A stretch of DNA of 64,000 nt from Georgenia satyanarayanai (GCF_023715365.1 NZ_JAMBNZ010000002.1:186001-250000); one strand, 5' to 3'; counted from the first letter of the stretch, positions 1 through 8,914 are shown. The notes: generated by a model not told the origin, from the sequence alone. Numbers and translations: made by a program.

Positions 1-2
1 TC

Positions 3-341
3 CTCAAGGACTCCGACCCCGACGACGTCGCGGACGCGATCCGCCGGCTCTCGCGGGGCGAGGGCATGATCGACCAGGCGGTGACCCGCCGCGTCATCTC
101 CGAGTTCGCCCGCCGCCGGCCGGCCCCCGACCCGGACGAGGCGGCCGGCGTCCTCACCCCGCGGGAGCGGGACATCGTCCGGCTGCTCGCGGAAGGCATG
201 TCGAACATGGAGATCGCCGCGGCGCTCTACGTCGAGCCGTCCACCGTGAAGTCCCACCTCGGGCGCGCGACGACGAAGCTCGGTACCCGCGACCGGCTGC
301 AGACGGCGGTGTGGGCCTACCGGAGCGGCGTGGCGGGCTGA
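3..341 (+). CDS. LuxR-family response regulator, C-terminal part
   Basis: This is the 3' part of a two-component DNA-binding regulator whose start lies before the window. The reading frame is open from base 3 and gives 112 residues. The first part reads LKDSDPDDVADAIRRL, the end of a receiver domain with the usual conserved lysine. It is followed by a LuxR/GerE helix-turn-helix beginning LTPRERDIVRLLAEGMSN and containing the recognition-helix pattern STVKSHLGR. It would bind DNA when phosphorylated by a sensor kinase, presumably encoded upstream and not visible. The gene ends with TGA, and the G+C content drops about 130 bases later at the edge of the RT island. The family call is firm; the target is unknown. 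Confidence 0.93.
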   Translation, partial: LKDSDPDDVADAIRRLSRGEGMIDQAVTRRVISEFARRRPAPDPDEAAGVLTPRERDIVRLLAEGMSNMEIAAALYVEPSTVKSHLGRATTKLGTRDRLQTAVWAYRSGVAG

Positions 342-472
342 GCTGAGGCGCTGGGCACCAAGACTCCGCTGGCGTTCCAACACACTGGCACACTTGGGGA
401 CGGTCTCGGCCTACGGATATGCGTGCGACCACCCAGTAACAAGTTCTTATGGGCGTCGGCTGGACAGGTTGT
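342..472. other. Intergenic gap at left edge of RT island
   Basis: No gene is seen in these 131 bases. They lie between the convergent 3' ends of the response regulator and the membrane protein of the RT cassette. Base composition shifts here from G+C-rich to more balanced. I see no integrase, direct repeat or tRNA end marking the island boundary. Confidence 0.5.
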
Positions 473-1660
473 TCAGCGGTCACCTATCCGACGAGCGAAG
501 ATCCTTCTCGCGACTAGAGTGGCCACGAGGAGCGTGACGGTGAGACCTCCGCGATGTTTGCTTGGTTCGTTCCGGCGGCCCGTGCCTACCGGATCCTCGG
601 GGATTAGATCCAGATACTCTTCGGGAAAATCTCTCAGCCAACGCTTCTGACCCGCGTATGCTCCGTGCAGCTTGCGCTCATGCCCCCGAATCATGACGGA
701 TATAATCATCAAGTTAGTTAAGGCGGTCCATGCGCATAGCAGGGTCAGATCATTTAGTATCGAACGTTGCGAGGCCTGAGCGAACAACAGCAAGACGCTT
801 ACGGGCGCGGCGAGTAATGCTCCAGCCGCGAGCGGAGGAAGGCGCTTTCGCTTTCGCACATCGCCAGACACTCCGTCTCCTCGCACGTAGCGACGTGCCC
901 AGTAGAAGAACGAAAGCGCAAACCCGCCTGAAGCGCATACGCTCACGCCAACTGGGGACCAATGCAGCCATCGTCCCGCACCGGGTGCGCAAAGAATCGC
1001 CACCAGGCCGGCTCCGTAGATCCACATCGATGGATGCCTGATGCTCGCGACGGATTCGCGAAGCGTTAGCCAGCCTGTCCGGAACTTCTGCAGGCGTGCC
1101 CCGGACTTTTTTTCGTAGCCCCGATTCAGAACCACGCCTAGCGCAACCGTGAACCAAATGCTCACAGCACACCAATTGCGAGCAAGACCGATACCGTCTT
1201 CCGACGAAGAGCCATAGTCGAACAATGAAGCACCGAAGACCACTGCGCTACTCACAGCCATGGCCAGGATCGTCTCGAGTCCAATTCTGTACATCGAGCC
1301 CATATACAAAGATCTATTTCGAATATTAGCCGGCATTCTGGTGTTTAATATCAGTAAGTAACTCGTCAGCAGCCGAGCCGGTTGTATGTGGGGGTACATC
1401 TGCTCGAGGTGTTCTGTCGGCTGGCGCTCGAGATATGCGGCGGACTGTGCGGGAAAGTCCCAGAAATACAATACTAAGCCGACGACAATAGCGGCCGCGA
1501 CAGTGAGCAGCGCATCGCTCGTCATAAGGCCGGTGTCGCCGGGTGCCACCGTGGAGTATGCAGCGAACCCGACCGTGAATACTACGAAGCCGGGAATGAT
1601 GATCCGGATGCCTTCGTAGCTGTCAAACGAACTCGCGCCAAAGTCGCCGATGCCGGCCAT
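473..1660 (-). CDS. Polytopic membrane protein coupled to reverse transcriptase
   Basis: This is a 395-residue protein of unknown family with about eight hydrophobic segments. The first lie near residues 17-36 (IRIIIPGFVVFTVGFAAYS) and 49-66, and the last is LTLLCAWTALTNLMIISVMI. A basic cytosolic tail follows. I chose the ATG at 1658-1660 because it overlaps the RT stop codon as TAATG, the classic arrangement for translational coupling. A longer in-frame reading to 1774 would run inside the RT gene. Its role is inferred only from this partnership: membrane proteins next to Abi/DRT-type reverse transcriptases often act as toxic effectors. Codon and base composition match the RT and differ from the rest of the window, so the two genes probably arrived together. 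I do not recognise a named domain. Confidence 0.8.
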   Translation of the reverse strand: MAGIGDFGASSFDSYEGIRIIIPGFVVFTVGFAAYSTVAPGDTGLMTSDALLTVAAAIVVGLVLYFWDFPAQSAAYLERQPTEHLEQMYPHIQPARLLTSYLLILNTRMPANIRNRSLYMGSMYRIGLETILAMAVSSAVVFGASLFDYGSSSEDGIGLARNWCAVSIWFTVALGVVLNRGYEKKSGARLQKFRTGWLTLRESVASIRHPSMWIYGAGLVAILCAPGAGRWLHWSPVGVSVCASGGFALSFFYWARRYVRGDGVSGDVRKRKRLPPLAAGALLAAPVSVLLLFAQASQRSILNDLTLLCAWTALTNLMIISVMIRGHERKLHGAYAGQKRWLRDFPEEYLDLIPEDPVGTGRRNEPSKHRGGLTVTLLVATLVARRIFARRIGDR

Positions 1661-3063
1661 TACAGGAGCGAATCCACGCGTGGGAGGGGGGCATCCTGCG
1701 CCTCTTCTAATGAATCCATGACAGGCGCAACCCCGGCGCCCCAATCGCACCGAACTGGGAGTTGCAACTCCCACGCCACAACTGCTGCGGCCCGTCCATC
1801 TGGTACTCCCGACCCCAGTCGTCCAAGTTCTCGCTTCACCGCTTCGGTGGCGTCATGAATGGCGAGCGTCCGGAGTAAGTTGCCCCATTGCAATGCAGAA
1901 CGCGTACCTTCCAGACGTTGCGCAAGGCGATCGACAACTGCGGGCGTACTAGCCGTCCGTGCCAGAAGGGGGACAATGCGCAGGAAGTTCCAACCGTCAT
2001 CGACTTGAGCGTCGATCAGACTGGGCAAGTGTGAAGTCAATGCTGGGCTCTCACTGAAGGTCGACAGGTATGCGACCATTCTTGGCGCGTCGATTTGCGG
2101 CGCTTGGGACAAGCTTTCAAGCACGAAACTCAGTGCAAAATCATCTTGCTCTTTGGCGAGTCGCGGCAGGGAGAATCGCAGGAGCCGTCGATCTTTCCTT
2201 GCGACTGAATCAAGGAAGACCGACCGGAGATTCGCCCTGACGGCGGCCGGAGACTCATCTTGGGGGTGGTACACACTATCCAGAGAAGGACCCAGGGCGA
2301 GCCTGCGAAATTCGTCCAGGGTTAGAATGCGAGATTTTCCGCGATTTAACCGCAACCCGAGCGGGGCCAACGCTTTCGCGAGGTCCTCAAGTGCGGCCCA
2401 GCCTTCTGACTTTGAGTCGACAAAGAGCCGATAGTCATCCACCCATCGAGTGAAGGGCACCTTGAGGCGGGAGTCGGCATAGGCGAGTATCATATTCGCT
2501 ATGAGCCGAGCGTCGCCATAGCCAGCGGGAAGGCCGCTAACTCCCAATTTCTGAGTTTGTTTGAGTAGTTCCGTCACAGGAGTCCATGCAGCGAGGTCGC
2601 CTACATGTCTCCGCGCCACATCAAGCGCCATGGGCGTTACCGAATCGAAGAAAGCCGCGATGTCTGCCATCACCACGAAAGCATGGCTTTCCGCTTCGCC
2701 CGCGCTCATCATTCGAAATCGGCGGTACTCGTTGCTGTAATGTACCGGACCCTCCGCTCCGGCCCGATATCCGCATACCGTCGGCGCGAGAAGTCTGTGA
2801 CCTACTTCGCGTAGACCCTCCACTGCCTGATGCAACTGTCCCAGGGCAGCGCCCGACAGTTGCGGCACGGATCTGCTTTCCCCACGTGTCTTAGGCACCT
2901 GCACGAATCTGACGTCTTGTGGCGTCAACGTCGGCCGCTGCGCTTGGTTCGGCAAGTCGATGTCCGCCACGACGTCCGGCACCCACCGCGTAGCGAGGTC
3001 TTCCTCGAGGTCAACCTGCAGGCGCCGTCCTGCAGCCACGGGAGGGTTCGCGTTCGGGCTCAT
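1660..3063 (-). CDS. Reverse transcriptase, Abi/DRT (unknown-group) type
   Basis: This 467-residue protein has RT palm motifs in order. Motif A is MADIAAFFD at about 132-140, with Asp134 and Asp140. Motif B is GLPAG at 177-181. Motif C is RWVDDYRLF, with the catalytic Asp pair at 209-210. A motif D-like LNRGKSRIL lies near 239. There is no maturase, endonuclease or integrase domain. Residues 270-467 look wholly alpha-helical with HEAT-like spacing, as in Abi-type and UG/DRT defence RTs. It should polymerise cDNA from an RNA template or untemplated DNA; which one cannot be read from sequence. It is the first gene of a two-gene unit with the downstream membrane protein. No retron-like ncRNA fold or DGR template/variable repeat was seen nearby. 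The ATG at 3061-3063 lacks a clear Shine-Dalgarno sequence. Confidence 0.88.
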   Translation of the reverse strand: MSPNANPPVAAGRRLQVDLEEDLATRWVPDVVADIDLPNQAQRPTLTPQDVRFVQVPKTRGESRSVPQLSGAALGQLHQAVEGLREVGHRLLAPTVCGYRAGAEGPVHYSNEYRRFRMMSAGEAESHAFVVMADIAAFFDSVTPMALDVARRHVGDLAAWTPVTELLKQTQKLGVSGLPAGYGDARLIANMILAYADSRLKVPFTRWVDDYRLFVDSKSEGWAALEDLAKALAPLGLRLNRGKSRILTLDEFRRLALGPSLDSVYHPQDESPAAVRANLRSVFLDSVARKDRRLLRFSLPRLAKEQDDFALSFVLESLSQAPQIDAPRMVAYLSTFSESPALTSHLPSLIDAQVDDGWNFLRIVPLLARTASTPAVVDRLAQRLEGTRSALQWGNLLRTLAIHDATEAVKRELGRLGSGVPDGRAAAVVAWELQLPVRCDWGAGVAPVMDSLEEAQDAPLPRVDSLL

Positions 3064-3422
3064 GCGTCGATGCTATATGTGGGCGCTGACATGCCTTGCT
3101 CCTCAGGCTTGCCCGGCTGGTCCGCGGCGGCGCAGAGCCCTGGCTCTCAGGCGGGAGATTCTGAGCAATCGAACGATTGCGTGCGGACAGTCGAGACGCG
3201 AGGCGCGGTCTTGCGCCCCGCCACAGGTCGTCCGCTCTGTGCCGCAGACTCCGTGGCGAACAGCCAGATCCGATACCCACGGCTGACTGGCTCTGGCGAG
3301 CTCGGGCGACCAGCCGTGTGGGCCGGAGGCCTGACCTGTGAGCGAGGGTGCCCTCGGTTCGCCGTTCGACCAATGCGAGAGGCTTTCGGCGATAGTGATG
3401 GTGCAACGACGCGACGGGCGCC
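3064..3422. other. Intergenic region upstream of the RT gene
   Basis: These 359 bases lie between the RT start and the 3' end of the ABC ATPase gene. No convincing gene is present: the open frames on both strands are arginine-rich and read like shadows. Just upstream of the RT start, on the minus strand, lies the A+T-rich ACATATAGC (about 3069-3077), a possible -10 region. No -35 element is clear. A small structured RNA here cannot be excluded, since RT cassettes sometimes carry one. Confidence 0.45.
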
Positions 3423-4499
3423 CTACCGGCCCACCGCCGACAGCGTCAGGCCGGTGTCCGCGTCGAAGAGGTGGGCACGGTCCAGGTCGACGGTGACGGA
3501 CATGCGCTGGCCCGGCGTGCCGGTGACGGTCGGCCGTGCCTTGACCTTGAGCATCTCCTTGCCGACCTTGACGTCGACCACGGTGCGGTCACCGAGCGGC
3601 TCGAGTCCGTAGAGCTCACCGCCGAGCGCCGCGTCACCGCGCGACTCGACCGACAGGTCCTCGGCGCGCACGCCGAGCAGCAGCGGACGGCCGTCCTCCG
3701 CCGTCGTCCACCGCGGCCGTGGCAGCGTCCAACCCTCCGCACCGACGAGCCGGTCCCCCTGCGCGTGGCAGGCGAGCAGGCTGATCCGCGGGCTCCCGAC
3801 GAAGGCGGCGACCCACTGGTTCGCCGGGCGGTCGTACACCTCGGTCGGGGTCCCGACCTGCTGCACCGTGCCCTCGCGGAGCACCGCGACCTGGTCGGCC
3901 ATGGACAGCGCCTCGACCTGGTCGTTGGTCACGTAGACGAAGGTCCCGCCGAGGCTGCGGTGGATCCGGGTGAGCTCGGTGCGCATCTCGACCCGGAGCT
4001 TGAGGTCGAGGTTCGTCAGGGGCTCGTCCATGAGGAACGCGCGCGGGTTGCGGACCAGCGCCCGGGCCAGGGCGACACGCTGCATCTCACCGCCCGAGAG
4101 CTGGCCGGGCTTCCGCTTGAGCAGCCGCTCGATGTGCAGCAGTCCCGAGACCTCCGTCACCGCGGCGGTGATCTTGTCCGTCGAGGCGCTGCGCGCGCGC
4201 AGCGGCGAGGCGATGTTCTCGAAGACCGTCTTGCGCGGGTAGAGGGCGTAGCTCTGGAACACCATCGCCAGGTCGCGCGCGGCCGGGGTGTCCCCGGTCG
4301 CGTCCCTGCCGTCGAGGTGCACCGAGCCGGCGTCGAGCTTCTCGAGCCCCGCGATCGCCCGCAGCGTCGTCGTCTTGCCCGCACCGGAGGGGCCGAGCAC
4401 GACGAAGAAGGAGCCGTCCGGCACCTCCAGCGTCACGCCGTCGAGCGCCTGTACCTCTCCGAAGGCCTTGCGCAGCCCGTAGGCAGCAACCGTTCCCAT
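3423..4499 (-). CDS. ABC importer ATPase, UgpC/MalK-like, Asn in H-loop
   Basis: This 358-residue nucleotide-binding subunit belongs to a carbohydrate-type ABC importer. Walker A is GPSGAGKTT (about 37-45), the Q-loop is FQSYALYP, the signature is LSGGEMQR (134-141) and Walker B is FLMDEP with Asp158-Glu159. A C-terminal TOBE-like region begins near 290. The switch histidine, normally VTHDQ, is Asn192 here: bases 3913-3936 read VTNDQVEA. The paired ATPase immediately upstream keeps the His, so the two probably form an asymmetric heterodimer like GlpS/GlpT-type pairs. It is the last gene of the importer operon, and its ATG overlaps the upstream stop. Sugar, polyol or an acid-alcohol are all possible substrates. 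Confidence 0.93.
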   Translation of the reverse strand: MGTVAAYGLRKAFGEVQALDGVTLEVPDGSFFVVLGPSGAGKTTTLRAIAGLEKLDAGSVHLDGRDATGDTPAARDLAMVFQSYALYPRKTVFENIASPLRARSASTDKITAAVTEVSGLLHIERLLKRKPGQLSGGEMQRVALARALVRNPRAFLMDEPLTNLDLKLRVEMRTELTRIHRSLGGTFVYVTNDQVEALSMADQVAVLREGTVQQVGTPTEVYDRPANQWVAAFVGSPRISLLACHAQGDRLVGAEGWTLPRPRWTTAEDGRPLLLGVRAEDLSVESRGDAALGGELYGLEPLGDRTVVDVKVGKEMLKVKARPTVTGTPGQRMSVTVDLDRAHLFDADTGLTLSAVGR

Positions 4500-5563
4500 C
4501 AGGCCACCAGCTCTTCCGTGCTCGAGTCGTAGACCGGCGGTGTCCCGCCGGTGTGCCGCAGGCCCACCGGGGCCTCTGCTGCGAAGCGGGTGGTCGGGGC
4601 CATCCGGACGCGGACGTCCCGTCCCCCGCTGGCGACGACGTAGATGATCTCGTCGCCCAGGACCTCGACGGACACGACGCGTCCCGGCACCGTCCCGCCC
4701 GTCCCGGCCGGGGTGACCTCCAGCGCCTCGGGCCGCACGCCGGCCACGAGCGGGCGGTCACGCCGCAGCCCGGGCGGTGGGGCGAGCGCGAGACCACCGG
4801 GGGTCCGCAGCGCACCGTCCGCCACCTCGACCTCGAAGAGGTTCATCGGCGGGGAGCCGATGAAGGCGGCGCAGAACAGGCTGGCCGGACGGTCGTAGAC
4901 CTCCAGCGGCGTCCCGACCTGCTCCACCCGACCCTTGTTGAGGATGGCGATGCGGTGCCCGAGCGACATCGCCTCGACCTGGTCGTGCGTGACGTACACC
5001 ATGGTCGTGCCGAGCTGCGCCTGCAGGTGCTTGATCTCGGTCCGTGTCTCGGCGCGCAGCTCCGCGTCGAGGTTGGTGAGCGGCTCGTCCATGAGGAAGG
5101 CACGCGGCCGCCGCACGAGAGCCCGGGCCAGGGCGACCCGCTGCTGCTCGCCACCGGAGAGCCGGTGCGGCTTGCGGTCCAGGAGCGGGCCGAGGTGCAT
5201 CATCCGGGCGGCCTCGTCGACCCGTTCGCGGATCTCCGCCTTGGGCATGCCCTCGGCGCGAAGCGGGAACGCGAGGTTGTCCCGGGTCTTCAGGTGCGGG
5301 TAGAGGGCGTAGAACTGGAACACCATGGCGATGTCTCGTTCGGCGGGCGGCAGGTCGTTGACCAGCGTGTCGCCGATGTGGATGTCGCCGGACGTCTGGC
5401 GCTCCAGGCCGGCCATCGCGCGCAGGGTCGTCGTCTTGCCGCAGCCCGACGGGCCCAGCATGACGAACAGCTCGCCGTCACCGATGGACAGGTCGACGTG
5501 CTCGACCGCCACGGTCCCGTCCGGGTACCGCTTGTGCAGGGAGGTGACCTCGATGCCCGCCAT
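4499..5563 (-). CDS. ABC importer ATPase, UgpC/MalK-like (canonical)
   Basis: This is the second ATPase of the same importer, 354 residues. It has Walker A GPSGCGKTT, Q-loop FQFYALYP, signature LSGGEQQR, Walker B FLMDEP, H-loop VTHDQVEA and a C-terminal TOBE-type regulatory region. I chose the ATG at 5561-5563 because it overlaps the stop of the upstream permease (ATGA). Any longer reading of the frame would lie inside the permease gene. It differs enough from the neighbouring ATPase to be an old paralogue rather than a recent duplication. It presumably supplies at least one fully competent ATP site to a heterodimer on the cytoplasmic face of the two permeases. Confidence 0.95.
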   Translation of the reverse strand: MAGIEVTSLHKRYPDGTVAVEHVDLSIGDGELFVMLGPSGCGKTTTLRAMAGLERQTSGDIHIGDTLVNDLPPAERDIAMVFQFYALYPHLKTRDNLAFPLRAEGMPKAEIRERVDEAARMMHLGPLLDRKPHRLSGGEQQRVALARALVRRPRAFLMDEPLTNLDAELRAETRTEIKHLQAQLGTTMVYVTHDQVEAMSLGHRIAILNKGRVEQVGTPLEVYDRPASLFCAAFIGSPPMNLFEVEVADGALRTPGGLALAPPPGLRRDRPLVAGVRPEALEVTPAGTGGTVPGRVVSVEVLGDEIIYVVASGGRDVRVRMAPTTRFAAEAPVGLRHTGGTPPVYDSSTEELVA

Positions 5564-6474
5564 CAGCGCCTCACCGCCCCGAGGGTCACACCGGCGACGA
5601 GGTGCTTGCGCACCAGGTAGGCGAAGATGAGGACCGGCAGCGCGAAGACGACCGCCGACGCGGCGACCAGGCCCCAGTTCACCGTCGTGCCTCCGATGAG
5701 GCCGGCGATGGCCGGTGGTGCCGTCCGCACCTCCTGGCTGGACGTGAGGAAGATGGCATAGACGAACTCGTTCCAGGAGAAGATGAGCGCGAACACCGCC
5801 GTCGCGGCGATGCCCGGGACGAGCAGGGGCAGGGTGAACTTCCGGAAGGCCTGCAGCCGGGTGTAGCCGTCGAGCATCGCGGCGTCCTCGTACTCCGAGG
5901 GCACCTCGTCCACGAAGCCCTTCATCATCCAGATCGTGAACGGCAGGTTGAACGCCGTGTAGACGAGGACGAGACCGAGCTTGGTGTCGATGAGCCCGAG
6001 CTCGCGGTACATGAGGAAGATCGGGATGACGACGACGACGGGCGGCATGAAGCGGGTGGACAGGATGAAGAAGAGCTGGTCCTTCTTCGCCTTGAGCGTG
6101 AAGCGCGAGTAGGCCCAGGCCGCGGGGACCCCGAGCAGGGTCGCCAGCGCGGTCGAGCTCCCGGCCACGATGACCGAGTTGAGGAAGGACCCGGACAGGT
6201 CCGAGCGCCCTCCGCCGGGTGCGACGAAGACGTCCTTGTAGTGCTGCAGGGTGACGTCGAAGCCGAGGAACTTCGCCGGCACGGCGTAGATGTCCTGACC
6301 GGTCTTGATGGAGGTCTGGAGCATCCACACCACCGGGAAGAGCAGGGAGCCGATGAGCACGGTCAGGAGCACGATCTCGATCCCGGACCGGATCCTGCCG
6401 GTGCTCCCGCGGCGGGCGCGGGCTGAGCTGCGGGCGACGGGGCCGGGGACGGCGTCGTCGACGGAGATGGCCAT
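5563..6474 (-). CDS. ABC sugar-type permease, MalG/UgpE-like
   Basis: This inner-membrane permease subunit has 303 residues. After a short basic cytoplasmic N-terminus (ARARRGSTGR) come six predicted membrane segments, the first being IVLLTVLIGSLLFPVVWML. The EAA coupling loop reads EYEDAAMLDGYTRLQAFRKFTLPLL, the MalG-type form that docks on the ATPase. The start is the ATG at 6472-6474, overlapping the stop of the upstream permease as ATGA. It pairs with the preceding MalF-like permease to form the translocation channel. Confidence 0.95.
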   Translation of the reverse strand: MAISVDDAVPGPVARSSARARRGSTGRIRSGIEIVLLTVLIGSLLFPVVWMLQTSIKTGQDIYAVPAKFLGFDVTLQHYKDVFVAPGGGRSDLSGSFLNSVIVAGSSTALATLLGVPAAWAYSRFTLKAKKDQLFFILSTRFMPPVVVVIPIFLMYRELGLIDTKLGLVLVYTAFNLPFTIWMMKGFVDEVPSEYEDAAMLDGYTRLQAFRKFTLPLLVPGIAATAVFALIFSWNEFVYAIFLTSSQEVRTAPPAIAGLIGGTTVNWGLVAASAVVFALPVLIFAYLVRKHLVAGVTLGAVRR

Positions 6475-7418
6475 CAGCCCTCCTTGAGCTTGTTGAGGTA
6501 GCGCAGGTAGAGCTGCGCCAGCACGATGACGACGATGACCATGAGGATCCCGTAGGCCGAGGCGGTCCCGGTGCGGAACCCGAGGAACGCGACCTTGTAG
6601 ACGTGGAAGGACAACGTCTCTGTGGAGACTCCTGGTCCGCCGCTCGTGAGGACGTAGACGAGGTCGAACTGGCGGAAGGCCTCGATCGCACGGAACATCA
6701 CCGCGATGAGGAGCAGCGGCCACACCATCGGCAGGGTGATGTTGCGGAACCGGAACCACTCCGAGGCCCGGTCGATGGATGCGGCCTCGTAGAGGTACTT
6801 CGGCACCGCCGTGAGCCCGGCGAGCGCGATGAGCATGATGAACGGCGTCCACTGCCAGGTGTCGACGAGGATGAGGGAGAACAGCGCCGTCCGCTGCTGG
6901 GTCAGCCACTCCACCGGCTCGAACCCGAGCGAGACGAGCATGCTGTTGACCACGCCGAACTGCGCGTCGAGCATGAAGCGCCAGAACAGGCCGACGACGA
7001 CGGGCGAGAGCATCATCGGGATGAGGAACAGCGTAGTGAGCAGCCCGCGCCCGCGTGTCCGGCGCGAGATGAGGTAGGCGATGGAGAAGCCCAGCACGGT
7101 CTGCAGGATCACCGCACCGGCCACGAAGAGCGCCGTCGTCACCGCTCGCGTGTGGACCTCCGACGACGTGAGGACGTCGGCGTAGTTCTCGAACCCGACG
7201 AAGTCGCCGGGCACGCTGCTCGTGGCCGAGTAGTCCGTAAAGGACAGGTACAGCGCCCACAGGAGCGGGAAGACGGACATCCCGAGCAGCAGCAGCATCG
7301 CCGGGGAGATGAAGGCAAGCGCGAGTCCGCGGTCACGCAGGCGCGGGGCCCGCCCCGGTGCAGGAGGCAGGGACGCTGCCTCCTGCACCGGGGCGTCGGC
7401 CGACGTCGTCGTGCTCAT
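6474..7418 (-). CDS. ABC sugar-type permease, MalF/UgpA-like
   Basis: This 314-residue permease has six predicted membrane spans. The first is LALAFISPAMLLLLGMSVFPLLWALYL, preceded by a proline-rich cytoplasmic leader. The EAA-like loop LYEAASIDRASEWFRFRNITLP near residue 215 is the site that contacts an ATPase. The gene starts one base before the lipoprotein stop region, so lipoprotein and permease are adjacent in one transcript. With the next gene it forms the heterodimeric membrane channel of the importer. Confidence 0.95.
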   Translation of the reverse strand: MSTTTSADAPVQEAASLPPAPGRAPRLRDRGLALAFISPAMLLLLGMSVFPLLWALYLSFTDYSATSSVPGDFVGFENYADVLTSSEVHTRAVTTALFVAGAVILQTVLGFSIAYLISRRTRGRGLLTTLFLIPMMLSPVVVGLFWRFMLDAQFGVVNSMLVSLGFEPVEWLTQQRTALFSLILVDTWQWTPFIMLIALAGLTAVPKYLYEAASIDRASEWFRFRNITLPMVWPLLLIAVMFRAIEAFRQFDLVYVLTSGGPGVSTETLSFHVYKVAFLGFRTGTASAYGILMVIVVIVLAQLYLRYLNKLKEG

Positions 7419-7419
7419 G

Positions 7420-8856
7420 TCAGAGCCCGCCGTCGCCGTCCAGCACGGCCTGCTGCTCCCGGGCGATGTCGTTCAGCGCCGTCTCCGGGTCCTTGGCGCC
7501 GTTGAGGGCCGCGTTGACGTTGGTGTTCTCGATGTCGATGAGGCGGGCGTACTCGGGCACGTTCCACATGTCCCGCTGCCGCGAGACGGAGTCGGCGTAG
7601 ACCTGGTTGAACGGTCCGGCCTCGAGGAACTCGGGGGACTCCAGGGCGTCGGTGCGCGACGGCACGCCGCCGGCCTCGGCCCACTTCTTCTGGATGTCCT
7701 CCTGCTCGAACCACCGCATGAAGTTGAGCGCCTCGGCCACCCGCTCATCGGGGGCGTAGGCCGAGATGTGCATCCCCATGCCGCCGAGCGGCACGAGCTC
7801 CGTGTCCTGCGTCGGCAGGGTGGCGAAGCCGAGCTTCTCGAGGATCTCCTCGCGCGTCTCGCCGAGCACCGTCTGCGCCGGGTCCAGCAGACCACCGCTC
7901 GCGGCGATCCAGTTGAACGCGATGCACGCGCTCCCCTGGGCGACGGCGGCGTTGACCTCGTCGATGAACCAGTTGCCGGAGCCGGGCGCGGTGAGGGGCT
8001 TCATGTCGTTGACGAGGATGTCCATCGCCCGCTGGCCGGCCTCGTCGTTGATGACGCCCTCGATCTGGCCCTCCGCGCGGTTCCAGAGATTGCCGCCGTA
8101 CAAGGCGTTGACGGTGTTGTAGGTGACCGCCGCGGCGTCGGAGCCGTTGGCCTGGTGGAAGGCCAGCCCGCTGATGCCGGGGTTGTCCTCCTGGCACTGC
8201 CGGGCGACCTCGATCATCTCGTCCCAGGTCTCGGGGGGCTCGTCGCCGATGAGGTCCTTGCGGTAGATCATCGTCCAGGTGTCACCGAGCAGCGGCAGCC
8301 CGTACATGCTGGCGCTCTCGTCACGCTGCCCCGTCTCGGCCTGGGGGTACTGGCCGTAGGCGGCCAGGAGGTACGGGTCGTAGGCGTCGGTCTCGATGTT
8401 CTCGTTGATGAAGTCGGTGATGTCGAGGATGCTGCCGTTCGTCACGGCCTCGCCGATGTGCTGCGAGTCGAGGACCGCGATGTCGAAGTCGGTCTGTCGC
8501 GCGGCGAACTGCGTGAACATCGCATCGTGCCAGTTCGCGTTCGGCACGGTGTTGACGTTGACCGTCACGTTCGGCCGCTCCTTGGTGTACTCCGCGTTCG
8601 CGAAGTCCTCGAGCAGCTGGGCGGGGGGCCACTCGAACCAGATGAAGCTCAGGTCCAGCGGCTCGTCGGTGAGCTCGGGGATCGTCGCGGGCGCCGCCGG
8701 TCCGGCGGCGTCCCCGTTCCCGTCGTCCGCGTCGGCGTCGTTGTCGCCACCGCTGCCACAGGCCGCCAGCGTGAAGGCGACCAGCGTGGTCGCCGCCGCC
8801 GCCCTCACCTTGCGGCCCTGGCGAGAGCTTCGTCGGTCTCGCTGTGCGTTGCTCAT
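7420..8856 (-). CDS. ABC importer substrate-binding lipoprotein
   Basis: This is the extracellular solute-binding component, 478 residues, of the SBP_bac_1/MalE-like fold. The N-terminus is a lipoprotein signal: arginine-rich n-region, hydrophobic AAATTLVAFTL and lipobox LAAC, so the Cys near residue 33 would be lipidated. A Gly/Asp-rich linker follows, then a mature domain starting DLSFIWFEWPPAQLL. The ATG at 8854-8856 has a good AGGAG Shine-Dalgarno. The ligand cannot be read from sequence; the two dehydrogenases encoded just upstream suggest an alcohol, diol or hydroxy acid. The gap to the aldehyde dehydrogenase is 58 bases with no hairpin. Confidence 0.95.
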   Translation of the reverse strand: MSNAQRDRRSSRQGRKVRAAAATTLVAFTLAACGSGGDNDADADDGNGDAAGPAAPATIPELTDEPLDLSFIWFEWPPAQLLEDFANAEYTKERPNVTVNVNTVPNANWHDAMFTQFAARQTDFDIAVLDSQHIGEAVTNGSILDITDFINENIETDAYDPYLLAAYGQYPQAETGQRDESASMYGLPLLGDTWTMIYRKDLIGDEPPETWDEMIEVARQCQEDNPGISGLAFHQANGSDAAAVTYNTVNALYGGNLWNRAEGQIEGVINDEAGQRAMDILVNDMKPLTAPGSGNWFIDEVNAAVAQGSACIAFNWIAASGGLLDPAQTVLGETREEILEKLGFATLPTQDTELVPLGGMGMHISAYAPDERVAEALNFMRWFEQEDIQKKWAEAGGVPSRTDALESPEFLEAGPFNQVYADSVSRQRDMWNVPEYARLIDIENTNVNAALNGAKDPETALNDIAREQQAVLDGDGGL

Positions 8857-8914
8857 CAGTTCTCCTGCTTCCTGCATCGGGATGGTTGGGGGATCCGTTG
8901 CTGCTGTGGCGGCG

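Noticed and set aside
3064-3422. Open frames in both directions before the RT gene
   Set aside because: Composition is arginine/proline-rich with no start context or known motif. A structured RNA remains possible but I see no clear stem-loop set.
3423-4499. Asn in the H-loop as a sequencing error or pseudogene sign
   Set aside because: The frame and all other motifs are intact over 358 codons, and the change is a single clean codon.
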